Below, piece by piece: positions 1 to 7,918 of a stretch of DNA of 53,148 nucleotides. The stretch comes from Alicyclobacillus shizuokensis NBRC 103103 (lineage in GTDB: Bacteria > Bacillota > Bacilli > Alicyclobacillales > Alicyclobacillaceae), in assembly GCF_001552255.1 (NCBI RefSeq), contig NZ_BCQV01000003.1, positions 1 through 53,148 of the forward strand, read 5' to 3'. A program made the translations under genes and the position numbers. Every line of letters begins with the position of its first letter. Position 1 is the stretch's first letter. The notes below the pieces were generated by a model. That model made no database searches. It worked only from the letters and a program-made list of their open reading frames with translations, and was not told the DNA's origin.

Positions 1-69
1 CGATCGGTCCGGCGTGGAAGCGTGGTGACACGTGGAGCGGACGGATACGAATCGGTCGAGGGCTTCACC
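1..69 (+). rRNA. 23S rRNA, 3' end (partial)
   Basis: The first bases match the conserved 3' end of 23S rRNA, with the block AATCGGTCGAGGGCTT at about 50-65. The gene starts outside the window. The exact 3' end is estimated from family knowledge. A short spacer of about 45 bases separates it from the 5S gene, as in a standard 16S-23S-5S operon. Confidence 0.85.
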
Positions 70-115
70 AGAGGGTGGAGGGAGGAGCGCTTCGCTATGT
101 CGGTGTCAAGGAGAG

Positions 116-233
116 GTCTGGTGACGATGGCGGAGGGGACCCACGCGTACCCATACCGAACACGAGAGTTAAGCCCTCCAGCGCCGATGATACTGGGAGC
201 GGGAGCTCCTGGGAAAGTAGGAGGTTGCCAGGC
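116..233 (+). rRNA. rrf: 5S ribosomal RNA
   Basis: A region of about 118 bases carries the conserved 5S loop sequences CCATACCGAACACG and GTTAAGCCC. Its two ends (GTCTGG at 116 and CCAGGC ending at 233) pair to form helix I. It follows the 23S end and is followed by a strong terminator, as expected for the last gene of an rRNA operon. Confidence 0.95.
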
Positions 234-244
234 GCAGGACACCG

Positions 245-284
245 CACCCGGTGGAGAGCATCCCCGCTCTCCCCGGGTGTTTTG
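245..284 (+). terminator. Rho-independent terminator of the rRNA operon
   Basis: CACCCGG (245-251) plus GGAGAGC pairs with GCTCTCC and CCGGGTG (273-279) around a short loop, followed by TTTTGTT. This is a GC-rich stem with a T tract just after 5S. Confidence 0.9.
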
Positions 285-388
285 TTGTGATGGGGGGGCT
301 CTCCTTGGTTTGGTGTCGTATCGCCAGGATAGTCCATATAGTCCATATGGAAAACAAGATGCGTTGGGCCTGACATTCCGTGACATGA

Positions 389-417
389 TTGTCCTGCGCC
401 ACATTATGTGTTATACT
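389..417 (+). promoter_or_regulatory. Sigma-A promoter for the tRNA pair
   Basis: TTGTCC at 389-394, a 17-bp spacer, and TATACT at 412-417, about 55 bp before tRNA-Gly. The tRNAs therefore probably have their own transcription start despite lying behind the rRNA operon. Confidence 0.6.
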
Positions 418-472
418 GATCAATGCCTGTAGTCAGGCGTCGCGTCCGTTGTGTAGTGCGGTGCATTGATGG

Positions 473-547
473 GCGGAAGTGGCTCAGGGGTAGAGCATCG
501 CCTTGCCAAGGCGAGGGTCGCGGGTTCGAATCCCGTCTTCCGCTCCA
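473..547 (+). tRNA. tRNA-Gly (anticodon GCC)
   Basis: Cloverleaf of 75 bases with encoded CCA. The acceptor arm GCGGAAG pairs with CTTCCGC. The anticodon stem TCGCC/GGCGA encloses the loop TTGCCAA, giving GCC. The T loop GGTTCGAATCC is canonical. Confidence 0.97.
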
Positions 548-551
548 AACT

Positions 552-628
<77 letters not shown>

Positions 629-649
629 CAACGAACATCCGAAGCCCAG

Positions 650-680
650 AAACCCTTGCATGGCAAGGGTTTTTCTCTTT
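650..680 (+). terminator. Rho-independent terminator after the tRNA pair
   Basis: AAACCCTT and AAGGGTTTTT form a stem around GCATGGC, followed by TCTCTTTT. It lies 22 bp after the CAU tRNA. Confidence 0.85.
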
Positions 681-1031
681 TGACAATCGGGCAAGCAACA
701 AGAAATCTACAAGGCGTTATTCATACCCTTCCCACTCGCCCAGCATGGCGTTCGACCTCGGTGTGGAGGCCGAGCTCCATATCCAACAGCCTGAACACAA
801 CGTTCCAGCCTGAACACAACGCTGCATCTGTGAGGCGAGCTGCATCCGCGAGTGAAGAAACCGTGCCTGCTGCCAGGTGTCTCCCACCTTCCCGTGTGTG
901 ATCGATTTGCGTTCCGTCATGCGCCACGCTCGAAGCCGACGAATATCGTATAGCGTTCAGAACGACTCCTGCCCAACCCTGGATCAGGGGGACCTGGACC
1001 TGAAACATGTCAAATCAGGGGCGTGGCCGAT
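681..1031. other. Intergenic stretch with a 16-bp direct repeat, no supported gene
   Basis: Between the tRNA terminator and the PhoD gene no open frame resembles a known family. The 16-mer CAGCCTGAACACAACG occurs twice, at 787-802 and 806-821, a period of 19 bp. Candidate reverse-strand frames have atypical composition. The rest may be degraded DNA plus the phosphatase promoter, but no promoter is clear. Confidence 0.5.
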
Positions 1032-2894
1032 ATGACGAGCGGATCGTGGAAAACGGTCAAAACGTGGTCGAGTGGGTCTATCTACGTGGCGGCAAACCGT
1101 CTCGGGCTGCACCATTGGGGGTTCTTGCCGCGGCTATCGCCTGGTGAGGGATTTCCGCAATCGGTGGCTGCTGGAGATCCGACGCCGACCGGGGCCGTCC
1201 TCTGGACGCGGGTCCATCCGTCCGTCTCCCGTGGACTGCGTGCCGCCAGCCTTCCCCCAGGGCACGTACAGTGGCTGGAAGAGGTGGGCCGGCCATCGTC
1301 GCGGCGGGCTTGGCGCCACATGCTGGCGCAGGCCATTCGCAGCGGCCGGTTTGTGCTGTTTGAGGTTGCCCGAGACCCCCAGTTCCAACAACCCGCGCTG
1401 AAAGGGTTTGCCCCCATTTGCGGCGATTTCGACAATGTGGTCAAGGTCGATCTGGATGGACGCCTGCATCCGAAGACGACGTATTATTACCGATTTGTGA
1501 CCAAAGACGGGCATGTCAGCCGCCCGGGACGGTTCAAGACCTTGCCGCCGCAGGGCGATCCGCTTTCGTCCCTCCGTCTGGGGTATGTTACCTGCGCCGA
1601 TTATACCAACGGGTACTACCACGCGTACCGGTTCCTGGCCGAGGAGGACGTCGATTTGGTCATCCATCTCGGCGATTACATCTATGAATCCGTCGCCGAC
1701 GCGAAGTTTCAAGCCCCGCTGCCGGACCGCGCGTTGCGCCTCCCCGGCGGCAGGCTGAAAGCTACGACGCTGGCGGATTATCGCAGCTTGTACCAGACGT
1801 ACCGGGCGGACGCAGACCTGCAGGCGTTGCACGAACGGCACGCGATGGTCGCGGTGTGGGATGATCACGAATTTGCCAACGACGGCTACGTGGACGTGGC
1901 GCCCGACGACGGCCTGGAAGCCGACGGCGACCGGCGCCGTGCTGCCACGCAAGCGTGGCTGGAATACATGCCCGTGCGCATCCCTCTGGCCGCGCAGCAA
2001 GATGCCGCTTCATTCCGGCTCTACAGATCGTTGCGGGTGGGCAACCTAGCGGAGCTCATCCTGACCGACGAACGACTCTACCGGAGCCCGCATCCGTGTG
2101 GATCGAAAGTGATGGGACAGCGCTATCTGACGCCCGGGTGCCCGCAGATGTTCAGCCCCAGCCAGTCGATGCTCGGGGCTGGGGTCTGTAACCAGCGGGA
2201 GTGGCTCGTGGATTGCCTGGCCAACTCGCCCGCCGTGTGGAAGCTGTGGCTGAATGAGGTGCACTTTACCCAGCTGAAGCTGCTTGGCCTCTATTGGAAC
2301 CTGGACGCCTGGGACGGGTATTCCGCAGAGCGTGCCTGGCTGTTGAGGAAAATTCAGGCGGCGAGAGTCAAAAACTTCGTCGTCCTCACGGGGGATATGC
2401 ATGCTTTTGAAGCCAGCCTGATACCGTCCCACTTTTCCTCCGTGCGTCCCGGGAAGAACCTTGGGGTCGAGTTGACGACCGGATCGGTCACGTCGGCCAA
2501 TCTCAAAGAAACCGTGGAGCAGGTGTTGTTCGCCCGTCCGGCCCGTGGCTTGCCCTTTCCTCCCTCTGTCGCAAAGAAGCTGGTCCAGCACGTGTGGAAG
2601 CCGCTGCAGGACGGGGCGCACGAATACATCGAACGGTTCTTGCAGGAGGTCTCCCGTGTCATCAGCCGCGAAAACCCGTGGATAAAATGGTTAAATACCA
2701 CGGAGCATGGTTACTGTATCCTGGAGCTGACGCCGGAGAGGCTCACCTGGACGGTGTACTCGGTGGGAGACATCCGCCTGCCTTCGGGTGCCAATAAGCA
2801 AATTTTGTACCAGTGTGAGGTGCCTTCCGGCCAGCCGTCCCTGCGCGTCCTTCAGCGTGCAGGGGATTCCCCTGCGAAGCATTCGAGCGCCTAA
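1032..2894 (+). CDS. Alkaline phosphatase D family metallophosphoesterase
   Basis: Predicted PhoD-type phosphomonoesterase or phosphodiesterase of about 620 residues. An N-terminal Ig-like PhoD domain has the typical VAAGDPTPTGAVLWTRVHP motif, then the family segment HPKTTYYYRF. The metallophosphatase domain shows HLGDYIYE, VWDDHEFANDGY and TGDMHAFEAS, which supply the expected metal-binding Asp and His residues. I chose ATG at 1032 because AGGGG lies 10 bases upstream; an in-frame GTG at 1023 is possible but has no spaced ribosome binding site. Characterised PhoD proteins such as that of Bacillus subtilis are exported by Tat, yet no twin-arginine signal is visible here, so the protein may be cytoplasmic or the signal lost. 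It appears monocistronic. The substrate cannot be read from the sequence. Confidence 0.88.
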   Translation: MTSGSWKTVKTWSSGSIYVAANRLGLHHWGFLPRLSPGEGFPQSVAAGDPTPTGAVLWTRVHPSVSRGLRAASLPPGHVQWLEEVGRPSSRRAWRHMLAQAIRSGRFVLFEVARDPQFQQPALKGFAPICGDFDNVVKVDLDGRLHPKTTYYYRFVTKDGHVSRPGRFKTLPPQGDPLSSLRLGYVTCADYTNGYYHAYRFLAEEDVDLVIHLGDYIYESVADAKFQAPLPDRALRLPGGRLKATTLADYRSLYQTYRADADLQALHERHAMVAVWDDHEFANDGYVDVAPDDGLEADGDRRRAATQAWLEYMPVRIPLAAQQDAASFRLYRSLRVGNLAELILTDERLYRSPHPCGSKVMGQRYLTPGCPQMFSPSQSMLGAGVCNQREWLVDCLANSPAVWKLWLNEVHFTQLKLLGLYWNLDAWDGYSAERAWLLRKIQAARVKNFVVLTGDMHAFEASLIPSHFSSVRPGKNLGVELTTGSVTSANLKETVEQVLFARPARGLPFPPSVAKKLVQHVWKPLQDGAHEYIERFLQEVSRVISRENPWIKWLNTTEHGYCILELTPERLTWTVYSVGDIRLPSGANKQILYQCEVPSGQPSLRVLQRAGDSPAKHSSA

Positions 2895-3044
2895 ACAAAG
2901 GTGGCTGTCGATCCGCTCGTCACATGCGACCCGGTGAGGCGGTCTGGCGCGAGGGAATGTGGACACGCGTGAAGAAGCGAAACGACACATATGGGAAGAT
3001 GCCGAAATCGGGTACAATCGTTACGAAGCGGTTGGCATCGGGAA

Positions 3045-3698
3045 TTATGCAGGACGGGTTGTGCGCCGCCGCCGCGTCCGGAGCACCAGCAACACGAGGA
3101 ACAGCGCCCACGGTACGCTGTACAGTACGAGTGCCCAGTGGCTGCCGGCATCGGTGCCGCTCAGCAGGCCGTGCAGCGTGACCAGGATGAACACCGGGAT
3201 GGACAGGTAGTGGATGGTCCGCCACACCTTGGGTCCAATCATCGGGCGCAGATACGAGGTGAGAATCAGGACGAGGACGCCGTACATTCCTAGGACCCCG
3301 AGCGCCACCGGCAGCGGCCGGTACGACGAAACGAACGGAAGCAAGAGGCGTTGCAAAGAGAAAGGGATAGTCGTATCCTCGTGCAGTCCCCACAGGTGCA
3401 GAGCGAGAAATGCCAGCAGAAAAAGGGCGATGAACTGGTGCAGGTCCGTCGCTAATTTGCGCGCCCGCCACCTATCCCACAGCCCGCTGGCGCTGGCCAT
3501 GCCGAGCAGCACGCTCGCGGCCAGCAGTTCGTACACCGTGAAACCAGCCGCCCGCTCCATGTACCAAAAGAACTGATTGGTACCCGCCTGTGTGTGGTAC
3601 AATACGTGCGCCAATCCGTACGATCCGGTGATCATCAAGAACAGAAACAAGCCCGCGCTCAACAGGGCAGGTGTCTGCCGTTCATTTACCAGTTCCAA
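3045..3698 (-). CDS. Ferric-reductase-like transmembrane haem protein (YedZ/MsrQ-like)
   Basis: Integral membrane protein of 217 residues with about six hydrophobic segments. Paired histidines lie in LHQFIALFLLAFLALHLWG and in IHYLSIPVFILVTLHG, the arrangement used to bind b haems in the ferric reductase-like transmembrane domain family. Such proteins pass electrons from quinol or flavin across the membrane to an extracytoplasmic partner. There is no NAD- or FAD-binding extension, so it is a minimal haem module. Its start overlaps the end of the ApbE gene by 13 bp, so it is the last gene of a three-gene leftward operon whose first product is an anchored low-complexity protein. The partner that accepts its electrons is not identified. 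Confidence 0.8.
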   Translation of the reverse strand: MELVNERQTPALLSAGLFLFLMITGSYGLAHVLYHTQAGTNQFFWYMERAAGFTVYELLAASVLLGMASASGLWDRWRARKLATDLHQFIALFLLAFLALHLWGLHEDTTIPFSLQRLLLPFVSSYRPLPVALGVLGMYGVLVLILTSYLRPMIGPKVWRTIHYLSIPVFILVTLHGLLSGTDAGSHWALVLYSVPWALFLVLLVLRTRRRRTTRPA

Positions 3699-4624
3699 GC
3701 GTGAATCACCCTTCCGTGTTTGGTCACAATCACCCAGCCGTCAGGCGCGTGACGGCGCAGCCAAGGCATCCCATCGGTGCTGCCGAGGAGGAGGGCGGCC
3801 TTGGCCAGCACCTCGGCCGCCGCCAACCGCGGGTGAAGGACGCTGCAAGAGACCACGTCGGTTTCCGCCGGCCGGCCTGTGCGCGGATCGATGAGGTGGT
3901 GCAGAGTGGCGCCTGCTCGTTGCCAGCGGCGGCGGTAGGTACCGCTGGTCGCCAGCGAGAGATTGTCCACATCGAGCGTCAACAGCGTCCGTGCAGGCTC
4001 CTGTGGATCTGCGATGCCGACTTGCCACGGCCGCTCGCCGTGTCGCCCGGAGCAGACCATGTCACCGCCCGCGCTGACGATAAAGTCGTGAACGCCGTGG
4101 CTGCGCAGATACAGGGCGGCCTGCTCCACAATCCACCCTTTGGCGAGCCCTCCCAGGTCCAGCTTGTAGCCAGGCGCCACCCGAACGCGTCGTTCCGATT
4201 CACGAACCTCGAGCGGGCAAGCCGCGCCTGATGCGGGTGGCAGCGTGGGTACCGGATCCTCCGAGGGGGAGGGCAGCATGTCGAACGACACCGCATAGCC
4301 CAGGCTCTCCAACCATGTGCCGAGGCAGGGGTTGAAGAGGCCAGCCGTCGCCTCGAATCCTTCGACGGCCAAGGCCGCCACGCGTGCCGTCGCGGGGTGC
4401 ACGGGTACCCATGTCCCGAGCCGCGCGTTGACCCGGGCGACGTCACTGTCCGACCGGAACCGCGAGAGCCGCCCTTCGTGCTCACGGATGATGGATTCCG
4501 TTGTGTCCAGTACAGTCTCGAGATCTGTCTCGATGGACTCTACCTCGATGGACGGTGGCGCGATGGCGATTTCCGCCGTCGTCCCCATGGCGGAGAACGT
4601 CCTCGTGTGCATGGTCGGCCTCAC
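3686..4624 (-). CDS. apbE: ApbE-family FAD:protein FMN transferase
   Basis: A 312-residue protein with the ApbE signature blocks: an early MGT motif near residue 13, YKLDLGGLAKGW in the middle, SAGGDM, then LATSGTYRR and HHLIDPRTGRPA near the C terminus. The family transfers FMN from FAD to a Thr or Ser of target proteins, often extracytoplasmic redox proteins. No signal peptide or lipobox is evident, so this copy would act inside the cell. The GTG start overlaps the upstream stop as GTGA; ATG at residue 5 is an alternative. It sits between a Gly/Ser/His-rich anchored protein and a haem-binding membrane protein, suggesting it flavinylates a component of this module. No canonical flavinylation domain is encoded in the operon. 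Confidence 0.9.
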   Translation of the reverse strand: MRPTMHTRTFSAMGTTAEIAIAPPSIEVESIETDLETVLDTTESIIREHEGRLSRFRSDSDVARVNARLGTWVPVHPATARVAALAVEGFEATAGLFNPCLGTWLESLGYAVSFDMLPSPSEDPVPTLPPASGAACPLEVRESERRVRVAPGYKLDLGGLAKGWIVEQAALYLRSHGVHDFIVSAGGDMVCSGRHGERPWQVGIADPQEPARTLLTLDVDNLSLATSGTYRRRWQRAGATLHHLIDPRTGRPAETDVVSCSVLHPRLAAAEVLAKAALLLGSTDGMPWLRRHAPDGWVIVTKHGRVIHAWNW

Positions 4625-5088
4625 GACGCGTGCGACTGAACATCCGAATGGTTTCCAGGGCTGATGCCGGCACTGCCTTGTCCGCCGCCGTCAAACAGCC
4701 CGGACCCGCCGGAGCTGCCATAGTTGTCACCATAAGACCCGTGGTGGTGACCATACCCGTCGCCGTAGCCATAGTTCCCGGACTCTTCTGACCCAGACGA
4801 CCCAAATTGCGACCCTGGTTCAGTTCCGCCGCCAGATTGGGCTCCTGAACTCGCGCCATCACCGCCGGAACCTGTGCTTGAGTTCCTATGCGAGTGGGCG
4901 CCCGCGTCGCGGCTGGCCGTGGTAGAGGATACGGGGCTGGCCTCTGCGGATTGGTGGATGTTGTACCAAATGGTGAAAAAACCGGCGACACTGGTGATAA
5001 CCGTGCCCCAGGTGAAGACAGACAGCAGTCGCGCGCGCAGCGCGCTTCGCTGTTTTCGATCCGATTTCAAGTCGGTGGATTTCGCCAT
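4621..5088 (-). CDS. Membrane-anchored Gly/Ser/His/Tyr-rich low-complexity protein, first gene of the ApbE operon
   Basis: A 155-residue protein. Residues 1-20 are basic and about 21-45 form one hydrophobic helix (LLSVFTWGTVITSVAGFFTI), followed by an outside tail of roughly 110 residues dominated by Gly, Ser, Tyr, Asp and His. The tail includes GYGDGYGHHHGSYGDNYG. The ribosome binding site GAGGAGG precedes the ATG at 5088. No known domain is recognised. The tail contains GDGASSGAQS, which only loosely resembles the ApbE target consensus and lacks its terminal Thr. It may be a structural or metal-binding partner of the haem protein; this is inference from the operon. The four-base GTGA overlap with apbE supports co-translation. 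Confidence 0.7.
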   Translation of the reverse strand: MAKSTDLKSDRKQRSALRARLLSVFTWGTVITSVAGFFTIWYNIHQSAEASPVSSTTASRDAGAHSHRNSSTGSGGDGASSGAQSGGGTEPGSQFGSSGSEESGNYGYGDGYGHHHGSYGDNYGSSGGSGLFDGGGQGSAGISPGNHSDVQSHAS

Positions 5089-5169
5089 CCATTTCGCCTC
5101 CTCGAGGCACCATGGGCTTGTTATTCTGGAGTATAGGCGGTGATGATTGAAAAAGTCTCAAACAGGCAG

Positions 5170-5198
5170 TTGCATAGGAGGCGAAGTCTGGGTAAAAT
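5170..5198 (+). promoter_or_regulatory. Sigma-A promoter for tRNA-Gly(TCC)
   Basis: TTGCAT at 5170-5175, a 17-bp spacer, TAAAAT at 5193-5198, about 95 bp upstream of the tRNA gene and on the same strand. Confidence 0.5.
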
Positions 5199-5293
5199 AG
5201 AAGGGTAACTGTGGAGGCATTGAAGGGGACTGGCTCGGGAAGGGCCTGTACGGAAGTAACCTACACAGGTACGCAGTTTGTCCGGAAAGATAT

Positions 5294-5367
5294 GCGGGTG
5301 TAGTTCAATGGTAGAACTCCAGCCTTCCAAGCTGGTAGCGGGGGTTCGATTCCCCTCACCCGCTCCA
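5294..5367 (+). tRNA. tRNA-Gly (anticodon TCC)
   Basis: A 74-base cloverleaf with encoded CCA. GCGGGTG pairs with CACCCGC, the anticodon loop is CTTCCAA giving TCC, and the T arm is GGGGTTCGATTCCCC. It is a single-gene unit with its own promoter. Confidence 0.96.
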
Positions 5368-5388
5368 CAACGAACCAAACTAAATTTG

Positions 5389-5433
5389 AACTGCCGCTGT
5401 GATTCACTAAGTGTGAAGAATACAGCGGCAGTT
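5389..5433 (+). terminator. Hairpin after tRNA-Gly, possible terminator
   Basis: AACTGCCGCTGT (5389-5400) pairs perfectly with ACAGCGGCAGTT (5422-5433). The 12-bp stem lies 22 bp after the tRNA. It is followed by TGTGTG rather than a clean T tract, so it may terminate weakly or only protect the 3' end. Confidence 0.5.
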
Positions 5434-5456
5434 TGTGTGAAAGGAGATACATTCAT

Positions 5457-5522
5457 GTGAACGTACGGGCACTTCTTCGGCAGTTGAATGAAATCGCCGT
5501 TGTCGCCGAGAAGAAGGGTTGA
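5457..5522 (+). CDS. Possible short ORF, perhaps the 5' half of a frameshifted small gene
   Basis: AAGGAG at 5441-5446 lies 10 bases before a GTG that opens a 21-residue frame (VNVRALLRQLNEIAVVAEKKG) ending at TGA. The next frame continues with similarly protein-like sequence (NNKRLVDAIARTGVDIPHL) until about 5620. A single base change at about 5518 would join the two. No family is recognised, and chance cannot be excluded. Confidence 0.25.
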   Translation: MNVRALLRQLNEIAVVAEKKG

Positions 5523-5620
5523 ACAATAAGAGACTTGTCGACGCCATCGCTCGCACTGGCGTGGACATTCCTCATCTGGAGTTCTTGGGGTGCTTTCGGG
5601 GACCTCACAAAGCATCAACA

Positions 5621-5658
5621 GGTTCGAGGGGGAGCCGTGGTCCCCCTCGAAAACCTTT
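5621..5658. terminator. Hairpin between the small ORF and the MFS gene
   Basis: TTCGAGGGGGA (5623-5633) pairs perfectly with TCCCCCTCGAA (5641-5651), with seven loop bases. It lies 19 bp beyond the 3' end of the leftward MFS gene and could stop transcription from either side. Neither flank has a long T tract. Confidence 0.5.
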
Positions 5659-5676
5659 GTGTGACCGGACCTCCTG

Positions 5677-7305
5677 TCATTCCGGCTGACGCTCAGGTGC
5701 ATGCGGAACACGGACCATGTCCTTGTCGCGAATCAAGATCAGACACAAGAGTGCACCGATTGCCAGGATACTTCCTGCCATCACCAGAACATCAACCGTC
5801 CCGTGAATGAAGGAAGTGCGGGCGATGTGCTGGAGCGTTGGAAACGCGGGATTGTGTACATACGGAGCGGCCTCTGGTGAGGAACTCGGCAATCCCATAC
5901 TTCCAGCAATCGTACCGGCCTTTTGCACGCCTGCAATCATGTTCTGCTTCGCGGCTTCCGTCAATCCAGGGACGCTAAGGGCGTTCACCATGCCCTGCAC
6001 GGAGTGGTTGTACCGGGTGGTCAGCATGGCGCCCAGAAAAGCGATTCCGAACGCGATCCCGATTTGACGGCTCACATTGTTCACGCCCGACGCCATTCCA
6101 ATCTGGGTGGGGTGGACGGTGCCCATCGCGATGCTGGAGAGGGGAGGATTGACCATCCCATTCGCAATTCCGGCGATGATGAAGGATGGAAGCAGTACGA
6201 TCCAATCCGCCTTGGTGTCGACGGGCGAGATGCGGGTCATGAGGAATACCGCGATCGATAGCAACGCAAGGGCAATGACCAGGAACCACTTGGGTCCGAA
6301 TTTGTCTGTCAATCTTCCGGCGAGGGGCGCGCCAAGCAAGACGAGTGCACTCATCGGCAAAGTCCGAAGTCCCGCCTGAAGGGAGTCAAATCCCAAGTAA
6401 TTCTGCAGGAACAATGTCAAATAGAAGAACAGGGAGTAGAGCCCTGCGCTTAAGGTGAAGGCAGCAATGGCCGAACCTGTGAAACTCGGATTTTTAAAGA
6501 GCCGCGGATCAATCATCGGGTTTTTGATGCGCATTTCTCCGACAATGAAAACCACAAGGAAAACCGCAGCGACAATCAGCAAGGTCAGGATGTACCCGGA
6601 AGACCAGCCCTTTTCGTTGCCTTGCAGCAGGGCAAGCACAAGGCACAGCATGCTGACCGTGAGCGTGATGAGCCCGAACACGTCTATGAAATGAGCGGCC
6701 CGTTCTTCCTTCGATTCACGGATGGCCCACAGCGACAGCAAAATTCCGATAACGCCAATCGGCACATTGATGTAGAAAATCGATTGCCAGTTGACTTTCA
6801 GGACAAGGATACCACCCACGAGAGGTCCAACTGCCGTGGCTAGGCCCGATACTCCGCCCCAAATGCCGAAGGCCGCGCCGCGCTCTTTCCCATGAAATTC
6901 AGTCGAGATGATAGAGAGGGATAGTGGCATCATCGCCGATGCTCCGAGGCCTTGGATGGCACGGGACAGATTCAGCGTCGCGATATGCGACATTGTAAGG
7001 AACGTAAAATCGCCGGAAAGGGCGCAAAACAGAGAACCGAGACTGAAAATAAACAACCCGGTGATGAAGACCTTCTTTCGCCCAAGGATGTCTCCAAGGC
7101 GCGATGAGGTGATGAGCACAACCGCGAAGGAAAGGGCATACGCGTCAATGACCCATTCCAGGTCCGAGAAGGGGGCATTGAGGCTTGCTTGAATCGTCGG
7201 CAATGCCACATTGACAATGGTGACGTCGAGCAGGGCCATGAACAATCCAAAGCAAACTGCCGTTAAAGCCCACCACTTGTGCGATTTCACTTTTTCTGTG
7301 TTCAT
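5677..7305 (-). CDS. MFS multidrug efflux transporter, DHA2 (EmrB/QacA) family
   Basis: A 542-residue membrane protein with about 14 hydrophobic segments, the DHA2 topology. The family motif LDVTIVNVALPTI lies in the first helix at about residues 27-39, and the MFS loop motif GRLTDKFGPKW occurs in the middle as LAGRLTDKFGPKW. Such proteins expel drugs or lipophilic compounds using the proton gradient. It is three bases downstream of a PadR regulator, which probably represses the pair from the palindrome at 7891-7907. Substrates cannot be predicted from the sequence. Confidence 0.9.
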   Translation of the reverse strand: MNTEKVKSHKWWALTAVCFGLFMALLDVTIVNVALPTIQASLNAPFSDLEWVIDAYALSFAVVLITSSRLGDILGRKKVFITGLFIFSLGSLFCALSGDFTFLTMSHIATLNLSRAIQGLGASAMMPLSLSIISTEFHGKERGAAFGIWGGVSGLATAVGPLVGGILVLKVNWQSIFYINVPIGVIGILLSLWAIRESKEERAAHFIDVFGLITLTVSMLCLVLALLQGNEKGWSSGYILTLLIVAAVFLVVFIVGEMRIKNPMIDPRLFKNPSFTGSAIAAFTLSAGLYSLFFYLTLFLQNYLGFDSLQAGLRTLPMSALVLLGAPLAGRLTDKFGPKWFLVIALALLSIAVFLMTRISPVDTKADWIVLLPSFIIAGIANGMVNPPLSSIAMGTVHPTQIGMASGVNNVSRQIGIAFGIAFLGAMLTTRYNHSVQGMVNALSVPGLTEAAKQNMIAGVQKAGTIAGSMGLPSSSPEAAPYVHNPAFPTLQHIARTSFIHGTVDVLVMAGSILAIGALLCLILIRDKDMVRVPHAPERQPE

Positions 7306-7308
7306 CTC

Positions 7309-7845
7309 TTAGTTCGCTCCTTCTGTACCCTGCTTCATCTTCTCAACCCACTCAAGTTCCAATTCCCACTCTGCTTTGATGTGTGTCATCACGCTGATCG
7401 ATGATTCCACATAATCGCCAATGTCTCTGTGACGGTTTTGCAAGTCCTCGATTTCGTGGTCGAGGTGAAAAATGTGGGTCTGGCAATAGTTCCGGTAATG
7501 ATCAAGCAAGTACAGTTGCTCATTGGGTTCGATGAGGTCCCAAAATACCATTTTCATTTGGAAAAGCTTTTTGTACTCGCCCGGATTTGACACCGTGTCC
7601 ATCATCAACTGATGAAACCGCTGCTTTCCTTTCTCCGTGATGATATATTCCCGCTGCCTCGTGCCCTTGCCTTGCGCGTTTGTTGCTTCAATCTGTCCAT
7701 CTCTGGCTAGTTTTTCGAACAAAGGATATAGCCTGCCGCTGCTCAACTTGGCATATGGACCAATAATGTCGTTAATGATTTTCACGATACGGTACCCGTG
7801 TGAAACGGAGCGCATCAGGAAGCCAAGAATGACGAGTTCGTACAC
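7309..7845 (-). CDS. PadR family transcriptional regulator
   Basis: A 178-residue PadR/Vir-like repressor. The N-terminal winged helix shows the family hallmark LGFLMRSVSHGYRIVKIIND and the wing segment LSSGRLYPLFEKLARDGQIE. A longer C-terminal region rich in Glu, His and Leu is the dimerising helical domain (PadR subfamily 1 length). The GTG start at 7845 is supported by GAAGGAGGTG 5 bases upstream. It heads the operon with the DHA2 exporter and probably binds the 17-bp palindrome in its own promoter. The inducing ligand is unknown; the family often senses phenolic acids or drugs. Confidence 0.88.
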   Translation of the reverse strand: MYELVILGFLMRSVSHGYRIVKIINDIIGPYAKLSSGRLYPLFEKLARDGQIEATNAQGKGTRQREYIITEKGKQRFHQLMMDTVSNPGEYKKLFQMKMVFWDLIEPNEQLYLLDHYRNYCQTHIFHLDHEIEDLQNRHRDIGDYVESSISVMTHIKAEWELELEWVEKMKQGTEGAN

Positions 7846-7888
7846 CAGGACACCTCCTTCACGTGAAGTATAGATTTATTCTCATATA

Positions 7889-7918
7889 GATATATCACAA
7901 TGATATACATCGCGTCAA
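7889..7918 (-). promoter_or_regulatory. Promoter and PadR operator for the PadR-MFS operon
   Basis: Reading leftward, TTGACG (7918-7913), an 18-bp spacer and TATATC (7894-7889). The perfect palindrome TATATCA-CAA-TGATATA at 7891-7907 covers the spacer and the edge of the -10 box, an ideal place for a repressor. Assignment to PadR is by position only. Confidence 0.6.

Noticed and set aside
22-432. Open frames across the 23S end and 5S rRNA
   Set aside because: They overlap structural RNA genes and the terminator.
5294-5376. Integrated element at tRNA-Gly with attachment repeat
   Set aside because: No second copy of the tRNA 3' end was found in the window and no integrase gene is nearby.
5121-5711. 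A 196-codon minus-strand frame across tRNA-Gly
   Set aside because: It runs through a tRNA gene and two hairpins, so it is not coding.
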